In this document: positions 26,860 through 35,296 of the stretch, one piece after another
Numbering within the stretch: the first letter of the stretch is position 1
Layout of the letters: each line of letters begins with the position of its first letter
Assembly (NCBI GenBank): GCA_021818105.1
Contig: JAKAFB010000010.1
Span: 1-64,000, forward strand
Source of the DNA: Acidobacteriota bacterium
GTDB taxonomy: Bacteria > Acidobacteriota > Terriglobia > Terriglobales > Acidobacteriaceae
Direction of reading: 5' to 3'
Length of the DNA: 64,000 nucleotides
Position numbers and translations under genes: made by a program
Notes under the pieces: model-generated
Told to the model about the DNA's origin: nothing
Database searches by the model: none
Seen by the model: the letters and a program-made list of their open reading frames with translations, nothing else

Positions 26860-29757
26860 ATGCCAAGAGTCGTAAGAAATGCATTAGCTCTGGTGCTCGG
26901 CATCGGGTTTTGTCTGCTGAAGGTTGCCTATGCTCAAACTGGTCAGAACAGCACGGCCCTCCTGGTTTTTCAGGGAACAAGTTCCGGCACGCCGACTGCG
27001 ACGGATCTTTCCAGCGCTACCGTAAGCACCTCCGATATGAGCGGAGTCTGGAACATAAGTGGCAGCGCATCGCAATTTCTGTATGATGCTGCTTCCGCAA
27101 AGCCTTTCGCCTCAAGCATAACCTTGACGAATAGCGGAACGTATCCGGGCAGCTCCAGCTTTGGACTGGACTTTACAACAGGACTAAGCGCAAGTTGGCG
27201 TTACTCGCCGTCAGCGGCCCCCACAACAGATAACTGGAGCTTCGGCCATTGGATCTCCACCACGCTCCCACAGAGTGATCCTGCAGGATATTTCTATTCA
27301 ATGACAGAGATTGGGGGATGGAACGCCAGCCTTCAACAAGGTGACTATGTAGACATTGCCATAACTTCCACTGGGAGCGCCTTGCTCCCGAAATGCGAAG
27401 TTGCAAATGAGGGACTTAACCCCATTACCGGTCCGGATGGGTCACAGATCATCATGGCGTCGAATACATGGTATGCGTTTATGACGCACTACTATGAAGG
27501 CGCAAACACAATGCAATGCATGGTGCTGGATGCGACGGGTCTCTTGATCGGGGTTGGTGGACACGCACCTTCTACAACCGGGATTGGAACCTTTGCTTTC
27601 TACTACGGGCCAAGCGGGAGTGAACCCGAGTCAAGTGGTTCGCATATATACATGGGATCGGGCGTGATGGACGCGGCAGGGGATTGGCCCGTTCCTGGAT
27701 ATGCCGCGACGGCAGCTGCGCCAACTTATAACAATGGCAGTGGAACTTATCTACAATCCGTCACTGTAGCAATTTCCGATATTACGCCTGACCCAACCGG
27801 CGCACAGAATTCACTCATCAAATATTGTACGGATCAGACAAATACCTGCACTCCAACGACGCCATACACGTCACCGGTCACTATCACAACAAATGGAACG
27901 TACCTGCGTTCGATGGCAGCAGGGCCTGGCTGGAATAACTCTGCGATCACCAGCGCGCTCTACACGATTACGCCTTGGTCCGGCCCCACGTGGATGCAGA
28001 GCTATTCATCATTGGCGCGAGGCGGCACCGGGCTTTGCGCGAACACTGCCACCTGTGTGACCAATACACAAACCTCAGTGACAAATGATGCCATAGGGGT
28101 ATTGGTTGTGTGGGATGGAGCTACGGCTTCTGTGTCGAGCATCACGGATAACTGCGGTACGAGCGGCGGCGGTAGCAATAGCTACTCCATGCTCAGCAGT
28201 CATACCGGCAATAGCTATTCAAATGATGCGCTGTTCTATGCGCGGGTTGGCTACGGGAAGAGTTGCGCGATCACAGCGACTATGAACAACTCTGCTGTTG
28301 CCAATTTTGCCATCGCTGGTGTTGAGGTTGGCAACGTCGATCCGTCTCAGCCGATTTATCCCAATAACTTTGCCTTGTCCAATCATGTTTATGCGCCGGG
28401 GAATTCGACTGACGCGGTGACTTCAGGCATTTTGACAGCGCCGACAAACGAGCCCAACACCCTTGAAACAGCCATGTTTCTTGGGTCGCCATCGGGGATC
28501 GAAACGATAGCAGCCGGTACAGGCTTTACCTTGCAAGACAGCAAGTGGAACAGTGCGGCGGGCATGGATTATGGCGTGGAGTGGACTGGCCTGCCAAATG
28601 CCGGCGTAAGTTCACCGGGAACTTTCACTTTAAGTCTGGGCAATGGCTACGTGCAGACTGCGGCAATAGCATGGCAGGCGCCATCGTCCACGACAGTGCA
28701 ACTATCCTCATCGTCCAATCCGTCGACTTATGGTACACAGGTAACGTTCACGGCTACGGTCCCGACCGCGGCAACAGGAACAATTACCTTCTACGATGGC
28801 AGCACTGCGATTTCGAGTCAGGTGCCTGTCAATAACGGCACTGCGAGCTACTCAACTTCTTCCCTGAGCGCCGGAGCGCACACAATCACGGCATCCTACT
28901 CAGGCGACTCGAACTATCCAGCTGCGACCTCCAATGCGTTGGTACAGACGGTGAATGCCGCGATAGCGGCAACTCCGACCTTCTCTCCTGCTGCTGGTAC
29001 GTATGGATCGGCGCAGACTGTGACAATTTCTGACGCCACCCCGGGCGCAATGATCTACTACACGACCGACGGCACAACTCCAACCACCAACTCGACGCTC
29101 TACACCGGTCCTATCACAGTTTCGGTGTCAGAGACCATCAAAGCAATTGCGGTGGCAACAAACTACGTGCAAAGTGCCGTGGCGAGTGCAGCGTACACAA
29201 TCAATCTGTCTCCTTCGTCCTTTAGCATTGCGGGGACATCGGTATCCATTGCCAAGGGTGCTACAACGGGTAATACATCCACCGTTACAGTTACTCCCCT
29301 GAATGGCTTTACAGGCAGCGTTGCATTAATAGCCTCGGTGACAAGCTCGCCAACTGGCGCTCAGTATCCTCCCACTGTCAGCTTTGGAGCTACAACGCCA
29401 GTATCGTTGAGCGGAGGGAACGCGGCGACCGCGACCCTGACAATCCAAACCACGGCAGCGAGTACGGCTGCCAATCACTCTCAGGAGTTCCCTTGGGGTG
29501 CGGGAGGTGGGGCAGCAATGGCTTTGGTCGCCTTGCTGTGGATTCCTGACCGGTGGAAGAAGTGGAGACAATTGGTTGCTTCGCTCTGCCTGCTATTCGC
29601 CCTTGGCATCGCCATTGGCTGTGGGGGCGGGAGCAGCAGTTCTAGCGGAGGCGGAAGTTCAATTGCGGGCACCACCTCTGGAACCTATGTCATCACGATC
29701 ACGGGGACTTCTGGATCCCTTACTGAGACAGGAACGGTGAATCTCACGGTGAAGTAG
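26860..29757 (+). CDS. Large Ig-like secreted protein with chitobiase-type domains and a C-terminal GCGGG insert
   Basis: 965 residues with a signal peptide ([17 protein letters not shown]). The first part (30-285) is a Ser/Thr/Gly-rich beta domain resembling a lectin/concanavalin-type sandwich. Next come a CHB_HEX_C-like repeat ([20 protein letters not shown]...), a Cys-containing domain (390-600), a Big_3-like Ig repeat ([25 protein letters not shown]...[10 protein letters not shown], 610-700) and a second chitobiase-type repeat ([21 protein letters not shown]). A final Ig-like domain is interrupted at about 879-936 by two hydrophobic stretches and [13 protein letters not shown]. Such proteins are usual in Acidobacteria; adhesion or matrix binding is inferred. 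Confidence 0.85.
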   Translation: MPRVVRNALALVLGIGFCLLKVAYAQTGQNSTALLVFQGTSSGTPTATDLSSATVSTSDMSGVWNISGSASQFLYDAASAKPFASSITLTNSGTYPGSSSFGLDFTTGLSASWRYSPSAAPTTDNWSFGHWISTTLPQSDPAGYFYSMTEIGGWNASLQQGDYVDIAITSTGSALLPKCEVANEGLNPITGPDGSQIIMASNTWYAFMTHYYEGANTMQCMVLDATGLLIGVGGHAPSTTGIGTFAFYYGPSGSEPESSGSHIYMGSGVMDAAGDWPVPGYAATAAAPTYNNGSGTYLQSVTVAISDITPDPTGAQNSLIKYCTDQTNTCTPTTPYTSPVTITTNGTYLRSMAAGPGWNNSAITSALYTITPWSGPTWMQSYSSLARGGTGLCANTATCVTNTQTSVTNDAIGVLVVWDGATASVSSITDNCGTSGGGSNSYSMLSSHTGNSYSNDALFYARVGYGKSCAITATMNNSAVANFAIAGVEVGNVDPSQPIYPNNFALSNHVYAPGNSTDAVTSGILTAPTNEPNTLETAMFLGSPSGIETIAAGTGFTLQDSKWNSAAGMDYGVEWTGLPNAGVSSPGTFTLSLGNGYVQTAAIAWQAPSSTTVQLSSSSNPSTYGTQVTFTATVPTAATGTITFYDGSTAISSQVPVNNGTASYSTSSLSAGAHTITASYSGDSNYPAATSNALVQTVNAAIAATPTFSPAAGTYGSAQTVTISDATPGAMIYYTTDGTTPTTNSTLYTGPITVSVSETIKAIAVATNYVQSAVASAAYTINLSPSSFSIAGTSVSIAKGATTGNTSTVTVTPLNGFTGSVALIASVTSSPTGAQYPPTVSFGATTPVSLSGGNAATATLTIQTTAASTAANHSQEFPWGAGGGAAMALVALLWIPDRWKKWRQLVASLCLLFALGIAIGCGGGSSSSSGGGSSIAGTTSGTYVITITGTSGSLTETGTVNLTVK

Positions 29758-29847
29758 CTGAAGTGACCCGGCATGGAATCGCGCTCTCATGTGCTTTGGG
29801 GTGCATGAGAGCGCCCCAGAGCATGATTCATCATGTTGTCAGTATCG

Positions 29848-29894
29848 ATTGGCGTCCCCGACGGGATTTGAACCCGTGTTATCGCCGTGAAAGA
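29848..29894. repeat. attL: 47-bp copy of the tRNA-Glu 3' half
   Basis: Identical over 47 bases to 36437-36483. The match runs from three bases beyond the tRNA 3' CCA through the T-arm to the 5' edge of the anticodon loop (GTGAAAG), after which the two copies differ. The crossover is therefore likely to be in the anticodon loop, as is common for tyrosine integrases. Confidence 0.95.
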
Positions 29895-29906
29895 GGGTAT
29901 TGAGCC

Positions 29907-30044
29907 ATTTTGCACCATTTATAGTGCTTTGCATAGATTCGCGTAAATCCATGATTTCCAAAATAGATAAGCCCCATTTTGCTCGGATTCCTTTGTACTC
30001 ATTTTGCCCTCTTTAGTCCCCGCTTAGTCCCCGTAGCGTCCCCG
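29907..30044. repeat. Clustered short repeats at the left end (possible integrase/Xis arm sites)
   Basis: CATTTTGC occurs three times (29907, 29975, 30000). TTAGTCCCCG occurs at 30013 and 30024; the second copy is extended as TTAGTCCCCGTAGCGTCCCCG and returns with one change at 36373-36393 near the right end. Repeats in both ends inside att suggest recombinase arm-binding sites. Confidence 0.5.
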
Positions 30045-30210
30045 CTTTTTCCGTCTGTTTGAAGGTGGAATCCCGCTGTTTCCGGTCTCAGAACTCGGCA
30101 ACCCGACGGGCAATTCCTCGGCACAGGCATCGCCCATCGTTCACCTTCCTTATGCGTTCAGTTTGTGTCGATGGATTGTATTGGTGGACACCAGTGCTAG
30201 ACTCTCGGCA

Positions 30211-30831
30211 ATGGCAAAACTACTCCCGCCCGAAGTTGAATCTCGGCTGTTGAAGGCCCTGAGCCTCAACAATCCAGACGACGCGATTGCGGTCATGCGG
30301 GAACACGAGCCGGGTTGGGGCATAGGGAAGCCGGGGGATGCGTTCGGCATGCCGTTTGACCCCGCGCTGTTCCGCTTCATCATGCTGGCAGACCCGCCGC
30401 AAATTGAGAGATTCAAGCCTGAGCAAAGAAAGCAGCTTCGCATCGCGGCTGTCATGCAGCACTTCATCGGGGACCAGCGTGGCTCCGAAAAGTGGCTTCC
30501 GCAAGATGTGGCCTGGGTGTACCGCGATGAACCGTTGACCGCAGTGCGGATGTGCTATTTCTGGGCAAGATCCGTGCAGGATGTGATTCTTGCGAAGTCG
30601 CTGGGGCATACCAGAAAGCGCGTTTTGGGAGAAGGGCAGAAAGGCGATCGGCGCTATGCCCGCTGCCCGCATTGCACGACCCTTCGTGAGCGCGGTTTCA
30701 TCGGCATTGATGAGGAATTCGAGCAGGGTATCAAGTTCCCGCCCTTTCGCGGATGCACACTGGCAAAGTACGCCTGTCGCTGCATCTTGGAATTCGCTGA
30801 AAGCGGAACGGGAAGCCCACTCGCTGCCTGA
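30211..30831 (+). CDS. Element gene of unknown function with Cys pairs
   Basis: Encodes 206 residues from ATG 30211 (MAKLLPPEVESRLL); the track's 30163 start is less likely. The protein is mostly helical with DDAIAVMREHEPGWGIGKPGDAF and WLPQDVAWVYRDEPLTAVRMCYFWARSVQD. Near the end it has RCPHCTTLRERGF and a later KYACRC, which might form a zinc site, though the spacing is unusual. It is the leftmost gene in the element, read towards the centre, and convergent with the DUF5681 gene. No family recognised; it could be a cargo gene affecting the host or a helper phage. Confidence 0.65.
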   Translation: MAKLLPPEVESRLLKALSLNNPDDAIAVMREHEPGWGIGKPGDAFGMPFDPALFRFIMLADPPQIERFKPEQRKQLRIAAVMQHFIGDQRGSEKWLPQDVAWVYRDEPLTAVRMCYFWARSVQDVILAKSLGHTRKRVLGEGQKGDRRYARCPHCTTLRERGFIGIDEEFEQGIKFPPFRGCTLAKYACRCILEFAESGTGSPLAA

Positions 30832-30932
30832 TACTCGCCTGATAGCAGGTTCGCCCTCCAGGAACCCCGCTGATATTCCACTGTTCTCAGTGGGAACAGG
30901 TGGACAGCCGATGCAGCACCTTCCGTTGCCGG

Positions 30933-31307
30933 TCACAGTTCGGTTTCAGGCTCTCCGAGTAGCTCACGGATGCGCCGCTCCAGTGCTTCCCGCGTTTCGG
31001 GAATCTCAAATGGGAGCGGTCCACCGTCCGGCCCGGATTGCTCGATTCTCTGCCGCGCCTTGCCTTCCGTGCGGTCTGCAATCTCCCGGATCGCTTCCAG
31101 GTTCCCCGCTCTGGCAATTTCCACCAGCACACGGGCTATGGCCGTATCGTTCGGCACTCCGTCCGGGCCTGTCCGCTCCAACTCCGCTCGGAGTGCATCG
31201 GTAATGTGCAGTTTCTTGGGGCGGCCCGATGGGTTGCCGGACTGCCCCGGTTTCCAACGTGTCGCCTCATTGCCCGTTCCGCGCCTGTTCGCATCCATCT
31301 CAGTCAC
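30933..31307 (-). CDS. DUF5681-domain protein
   Basis: A 124-residue basic protein with the DUF5681 signature RWKPGQSGNPSGRPKK near residue 18, then helical segments (ITDALRAELERTGPDG; AIARVLVEIARAGNLEAIREIADRTEGKARQRIE) and an acidic C-terminus. Members often occur in phages and prophages, some close to terminase genes, so a DNA-packaging or terminase-small-subunit-like role is possible but unproven. The start is uncertain: GTG at 31307 or ATG at 31298. It lies beyond a repeat cluster downstream of the replication genes. Confidence 0.8.
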   Translation of the reverse strand: MTEMDANRRGTGNEATRWKPGQSGNPSGRPKKLHITDALRAELERTGPDGVPNDTAIARVLVEIARAGNLEAIREIADRTEGKARQRIEQSGPDGGPLPFEIPETREALERRIRELLGEPETEL

Positions 31308-31339
31308 GCGTTGTTCTACCCTTTCATCCGCGCTAACTC

Positions 31340-31391
31340 CTCAGTGATGGCTCAGTGACCACACGGTAACCGATACGGTGACCGCTCAGTG
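31340..31391. repeat. Iteron-like cluster beside the replication genes
   Basis: Three direct CTCAGTG repeats (31340, 31351, 31385; spacings 11 and 34, about one and three helix turns) surround two near-identical 9-base palindromic units, CGGTAACCG (31364) and CGGTGACCG (31376), 12 bases apart. It lies between the 3' end of the replication operon and the DUF5681 start. It could be an origin or an operator. Confidence 0.5.
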
Positions 31392-31443
31392 TTCTCTTCC
31401 ACCAGCACCAGGGAGCCGATGGGAAACAGCGGCCCGCTGGTGG

Positions 31444-31875
31444 TCACTGGCACGCCTCAAAGTCTTCTCGGAAGGTCAAGCCGGAGACCAGCACCACTCC
31501 GGCCACTTCGCCCACCAGAAAGCCCCGCTCTGTCAGCAACCGCTCGAATGTATCCCGTGTGCATGGAACCCCGTTCTGCCTGACTTCCCATTCGCAGTAG
31601 GCGATATGCAGACAAGCCACACCGCCAAAGCAGCGCGGCGAACGCACACAGGCAGAGTCCAACCAGCGGGCGAACGGTTTCCGCCACTCTGCCGGGTCAT
31701 GCGGCGGGATGCTGGCTGGTGTATCAAATGTTTTGGATTTGTCGAGAACAGGAACCGCCAAAACTGACAAAATAGGCTCGGGCAATGGTTTTGTCGGTTT
31801 TGTCAGTCCATGCTCTGGGGATTCCTGAAACTTTTCAGACGGATTCCAGTCTCTCCAGCGTCTACTTGCCAGCAT
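31444..31875 (-). CDS. Small element protein downstream of DUF3987 gene
   Basis: Encodes 143 residues from ATG 31875 (MLASRRWRDWNPSEK), which overlaps the DUF3987 stop by 14 bases; the track's 32070 start would overlap it far more. The C-terminal half (EWRKPFARWLDSACVRSPRCFGGVACLHIAYCEWEVRQNGV...TFERLLTERGFLV) looks like a small helical domain with several Cys. It is read last in the operon xis-CHC2-DUF3987-this gene. Small genes of this type often follow DUF3987 genes in integrated elements. Function unknown. Confidence 0.7.
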   Translation of the reverse strand: MLASRRWRDWNPSEKFQESPEHGLTKPTKPLPEPILSVLAVPVLDKSKTFDTPASIPPHDPAEWRKPFARWLDSACVRSPRCFGGVACLHIAYCEWEVRQNGVPCTRDTFERLLTERGFLVGEVAGVVLVSGLTFREDFEACQ

Positions 31876-33472
31876 GAGTCCCCCCGATTCTTGGATTGAT
31901 GTGATAGGTCTCGCTGGGCCGTCCGGGAGTCTGTGAGTCTCCCATTTTCTCCCGTTGAATCCAGGCAAATTCTTCCAACACTGCCAATGCACCACGAACC
32001 TTATCCGGTGAATCCAGTCCGGCCCATCCGCTCCGGTACACGTCCCGCACGGTGAAGAATCCGTCATCACGCTTCCAGCCCTTTGCCAGCCGCTTGCTCA
32101 GGGCGATTGCCGCGTGTTGCTCTGGCCGCGCCTGTGCAGCGTACACGCGGCTTGCATGAGTCTCCAGATACTCGCACCAGTCACAGGCCAGTCTCGCTTG
32201 AGAGATCGGCACACTTTCCGTCTGCCCATCGGCAAGGGTGAACAGCAATGCAAGGGAAGGCATGAGGCTACGATACTTGGCAAGATGCGCTTGCATGGCT
32301 GGTGGCACATCCTCAGCTCGTATGCGCCGCTCCAGATCGGTCAGCCATTGCTCGAATAGCGCCTGAGCCTCATCATCAAATTGAAGCCGGAGCGGGTTTG
32401 CGGCTTCCAGCGCGGCAATGCGCCGGTAGACATTCGCTGTACGCTCCAAAGCATCCGAGTCCGGCTCACGGTCAATGTAACTCCAGTCTCGCGCTGTGTC
32501 CGGCCACACCATGAGTTGAAAGCGTTGCACCAGCCCATCGTTGGACGGCCCATCCTGTAATGCATCGGCCAGATAGTCCCGCAAGCGGGCAGGTTGGATT
32601 CCACCAAACAGCGATATGCAGGCATGGGGAACATGAACACTGCCGCGCCCTATGCGGTCAATGGTGAAGGCTGCATCTCCATTCCAGCACTCCAGAAAGA
32701 AGGCTCGCTCTTGTTCCCGTCCCTGTCTCTCCAGTCCGGCAAGCCAGCCGGTCAACTCATCCCGGAGCACGAACAGACCGGCGGGATTTTCTGACAGTAC
32801 ACAATGGAGACTCTCAAAGGTTGCGTCACTGGTGATGAGGCGGCGGAGCACAGGCTGTACCAGCGTGGATTCCGGCTTTGCGGGCCGGTGCTGATTCTTC
32901 TTCGCGGCGGCCTTGAATTGGTCCTTCCAGGCGGCCTTCATCAGTTCTTGTTCTTCCAGGGCGGTTTGATACCCCTGCTCTGCCTCTTCATGCTCTGTGC
33001 GCCATTCATTCTCGATTGCCCGCGCCGGTTGTGTCATGCAGGAAAGCACGGGTGACTTGAGCATCCCCGGCGGCGCTACAATTCCGCCCCAGAGGTTCGG
33101 TACTACTGTCCAGGTGTGGTCATTCCGCTTGGGCTGAATTACGGCCCGCCGGTTGGTTACTCCGGCAAGCGTGGCAATCGCGGCCACAGCGGGAAAGTCC
33201 AGCGGAACCTGCATCCGCTCGGCTACATCCTTCACCAGCAGGCGGAATGACTCAGGCATCAGCTCCAGATCGAACTGCATTACATCAGGCAGGACATCCG
33301 CCAAAGGTTCCGGCTCTGGCCAATCGTCCGAAGGCATGGGAGACAAGGGAAGCCCCAACACAGCGGCAATCTCCGGTCCAACGTCTGCCGCTGTGACGCT
33401 TGCGTGCGGGTCTCTCTGGGGAAATATCTCGCCCGGTCCAAACGGCAAGGCTGATTCACATTGGCTACCCAT
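31862..33472 (-). CDS. DUF3987 primase/helicase-like protein
   Basis: A 536-residue protein of the DUF3987 type found in phages and islands. After an acidic Pro-rich start (1-65), the conserved core begins PESFRLLVKDVAERMQVPLDFPAVAAIATLAGV, with the P-loop-like PNLWGGIVAPPGMLKSP near residue 135, then SDATFESLHCVLSENPAGLFVLRDELTGWLAGLE, then SLFGGIQPARLRDYL near 300, and a winged-helix-like C-terminus (FTVRDVYRSGWAGLDSPDKVRGALAVLEEFAWIQ). It probably serves as the element's replication ATPase together with the CHC2 protein, whose 3' end it overlaps by 8 bases. Confidence 0.85.
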   Translation of the reverse strand: MGSQCESALPFGPGEIFPQRDPHASVTAADVGPEIAAVLGLPLSPMPSDDWPEPEPLADVLPDVMQFDLELMPESFRLLVKDVAERMQVPLDFPAVAAIATLAGVTNRRAVIQPKRNDHTWTVVPNLWGGIVAPPGMLKSPVLSCMTQPARAIENEWRTEHEEAEQGYQTALEEQELMKAAWKDQFKAAAKKNQHRPAKPESTLVQPVLRRLITSDATFESLHCVLSENPAGLFVLRDELTGWLAGLERQGREQERAFFLECWNGDAAFTIDRIGRGSVHVPHACISLFGGIQPARLRDYLADALQDGPSNDGLVQRFQLMVWPDTARDWSYIDREPDSDALERTANVYRRIAALEAANPLRLQFDDEAQALFEQWLTDLERRIRAEDVPPAMQAHLAKYRSLMPSLALLFTLADGQTESVPISQARLACDWCEYLETHASRVYAAQARPEQHAAIALSKRLAKGWKRDDGFFTVRDVYRSGWAGLDSPDKVRGALAVLEEFAWIQREKMGDSQTPGRPSETYHINPRIGGTHAGK

Positions 33473-33968
33473 TGGTCTCTTCCTTCTCTTGCGCTCTCAC
33501 CCGGCGCATGGGATAGAACTTATCCGCCTCAGTCTCAGCTTCATGGAGCCGGTCACAGGCCGCGTGAAACAGCCTGCCCAGTTTGTCACTCTCCGGCAAC
33601 CGCACCAGTTTTTCTCCAAGCGCGTTCACCACGGCTTGCAGTTTTTCCACGCGGTCCAATGCGGCCAGCCGCGCCTTGCGTTCGGCCCTCGCGGCTCTCT
33701 GGCTGGCCTCCTGTGCGGCCCGGAGCGCGTCTTGCTGCGCTGGTGACGGCGGTGGACCCGCGAACAGATCGCGCTTGCCCAATCGCAGAGCGGCAAGAAT
33801 TGTGTCCAGAGCGCATCCCGCACGGCAGAGAACCAGCACACGGCCATCGTCCCCCTCGCGGATTGAGAGTGACGGGGAGCGATCATTGTGCGCCGGACAA
33901 TGTGCCTTCCATCGGCCCGTGCCGGTTGACTGCGCTTGCACGAGGTCTGCAAACGCAGCGGCGGTCAT
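33465..33968 (-). CDS. CHC2-type primase zinc-finger protein
   Basis: A 167-residue protein whose first 70 residues form a DnaG-like zinc-binding domain: WKAHCPAHNDRSPSLSIREGDDGRVLVLCRAGCALDTILAALRL, with ligands in CPAH and CRAGC. The rest is a charged coiled-coil (QQDALRAAQEASQRAARAERKARLAAL). No TOPRIM domain is present, so it is a zinc-finger half of a primase that must work with another protein, plausibly the DUF3987 product. It overlaps the xis-like gene by 4 bases and the DUF3987 gene by 8. Confidence 0.88.
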   Translation of the reverse strand: MTAAAFADLVQAQSTGTGRWKAHCPAHNDRSPSLSIREGDDGRVLVLCRAGCALDTILAALRLGKRDLFAGPPPSPAQQDALRAAQEASQRAARAERKARLAALDRVEKLQAVVNALGEKLVRLPESDKLGRLFHAACDRLHEAETEADKFYPMRRVRAQEKEETNG

Positions 33969-34210
33969 TGCTGTGCGGCTTGTAGGCGTGGCCGCAACGA
34001 CTCGCTGAGAAGCTGGTCAATGGAGTCCTGAGACACCATCAGGCGCGTTCCAATCTTGTAGGAAGCAATTCTGCCCGTGTAGCACCATTGCCGAATTGTC
34101 CAGTGAGAGAGTCCAAGCATTTCCCCCGCCTTGTAGACGCTGAGGAGTAGTGGGCTTGCCGGGGTGCTTGGAGCGAGCGGTGTTGACGGGGTTTTGGTCT
34201 GTTTGGTCAT
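33965..34210 (-). CDS. Excisionase/AlpA-like HTH protein
   Basis: An 81-residue DNA-binding protein of the MerR-like HTH_17 family: LLSVYKAGEMLGLSHWTIRQWCYTGRIASYKIGTRLMVSQDSIDQLL. Such proteins act as excisionases or AlpA-type activators that control integration and excision. It is the first gene of the leftward replication operon and its stop overlaps the next ATG (ATGA). The short intergenic region before it is shared with the rightward zinc-ribbon gene, the likely switch region of the element. Confidence 0.88.
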   Translation of the reverse strand: MTKQTKTPSTPLAPSTPASPLLLSVYKAGEMLGLSHWTIRQWCYTGRIASYKIGTRLMVSQDSIDQLLSESLRPRLQAAQQ

Positions 34211-34330
34211 GTAGGAGACCTTTCTGCGCTAGGCGCATTGAATTTGCTGAGGTCATCTTCCATCAGGCCGCTTATGATTAGGTGATAGATTTGTTAGCCT
34301 ATTTATGTAGTTTTGTACTAACGTAGTTTT
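34211..34330. promoter_or_regulatory. Divergent control region of the element
   Basis: 120 bases, AT-rich next to its surroundings, between the divergent xis-like and zinc-ribbon genes. It contains a direct repeat GTAGTTTT (34307, 34323; 16 bases apart) and an inverted pair GTTAG (34293) / CTAAC (34318). It probably holds both promoters and operators. Confidence 0.5.
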
Positions 34331-35296
34331 ATGCAGTACAGGAAAGACTATCCGATTGAAGACATGCTCGATTTTCTTGAACCAACCTTTCCAGAGAGAG
34401 TGAACCGCTGGCAGGGGTTCGGGAAATCGGTGCTGATTTCGTTAGACAAGGAAGGTGCTGCCGCTGTGCAGCGAGAGTTCCGCCAGTACCTTGAGGAATG
34501 GATACAGACAGGATTCCAGCCGGATGGTTCGGAGTGGCCGGAGAAGCGGAACTTCGCTCCGCCTCAGTCGGCAGAGTCCTTCAGCGGCAAACCCTTTCCG
34601 CGTGCTCTGGAGTCGTTGGCTAGATTCTGGAATGGCGCATTGCTGGTGAAAACCGATAAGTCCGCCGGATGGTCCTATTTGATTGTCCCTAGCCAACAGG
34701 CAAACGCAGACAGTGACCCACCAGCGGGATTGTCCGTTGAGATTGGTCCGCAAGGCGGTTTCGGATACCAGCCAAGCATAAGCAAGAGGCGAGCGTATCC
34801 GGCAAGCGAGATCGAACAGGCAAACCCGCCCGAATTGAAGGGACTTAGGATTGCAGACCGTAGCAAGTATGTTCCCGAACCCGTCAACCCTGAGCCGGTA
34901 GCTGCGGGCCTGTTTGAGAGTTTCTACCGCTCTGAGTGGCTGTTCCGGTTGATGCAGTGCCATCACTGCCGCTCATTCGCCGTTCCGAACAAGCCACGCA
35001 AGAGCTATGTGCGGGGTTGGCATTGCCGCAAGTGCAGCAGCAAAGTCACCGCAACCAAAGCGACAGAGAGAAGCAGGAAACAACAGCGCGATAAATGGCT
35101 CAACCTGGCCGTCGATGCTTGCGCCCGGTGGGATGCAATGTCACGAAAGCCACGGGGGATAGATCGGATTCCGTGGATAACCGAGCAAGTCAACGGGAAA
35201 CTGGCGCTGGTGAACCGCATCAAACGCCAAACAATCACGCGCAATCTGAGCGAGATCGAAATGAAAGTGAGGGAGCGCAATCATGCCGAAAGCTAA
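34331..35296 (+). CDS. Element protein with a C-terminal zinc-ribbon motif
   Basis: A 321-residue protein. The first 190 residues have no family I know. At about 215-250 it shows QCHHCRSFAVPNKPRKSY...WHCRKCSSKVTATK, two CxxC pairs spaced like a zinc ribbon, followed by a basic helical tail (ATERSRKQQRDKWLNLAVDAC). The arrangement is somewhat like CGNR-type zinc fingers, but the CGNR motif is absent. It overlaps the integrase start by 14 bases, so it is co-translated with the integrase; a regulatory or directionality role is inferred. Confidence 0.7.
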   Translation: MQYRKDYPIEDMLDFLEPTFPERVNRWQGFGKSVLISLDKEGAAAVQREFRQYLEEWIQTGFQPDGSEWPEKRNFAPPQSAESFSGKPFPRALESLARFWNGALLVKTDKSAGWSYLIVPSQQANADSDPPAGLSVEIGPQGGFGYQPSISKRRAYPASEIEQANPPELKGLRIADRSKYVPEPVNPEPVAAGLFESFYRSEWLFRLMQCHHCRSFAVPNKPRKSYVRGWHCRKCSSKVTATKATERSRKQQRDKWLNLAVDACARWDAMSRKPRGIDRIPWITEQVNGKLALVNRIKRQTITRNLSEIEMKVRERNHAES

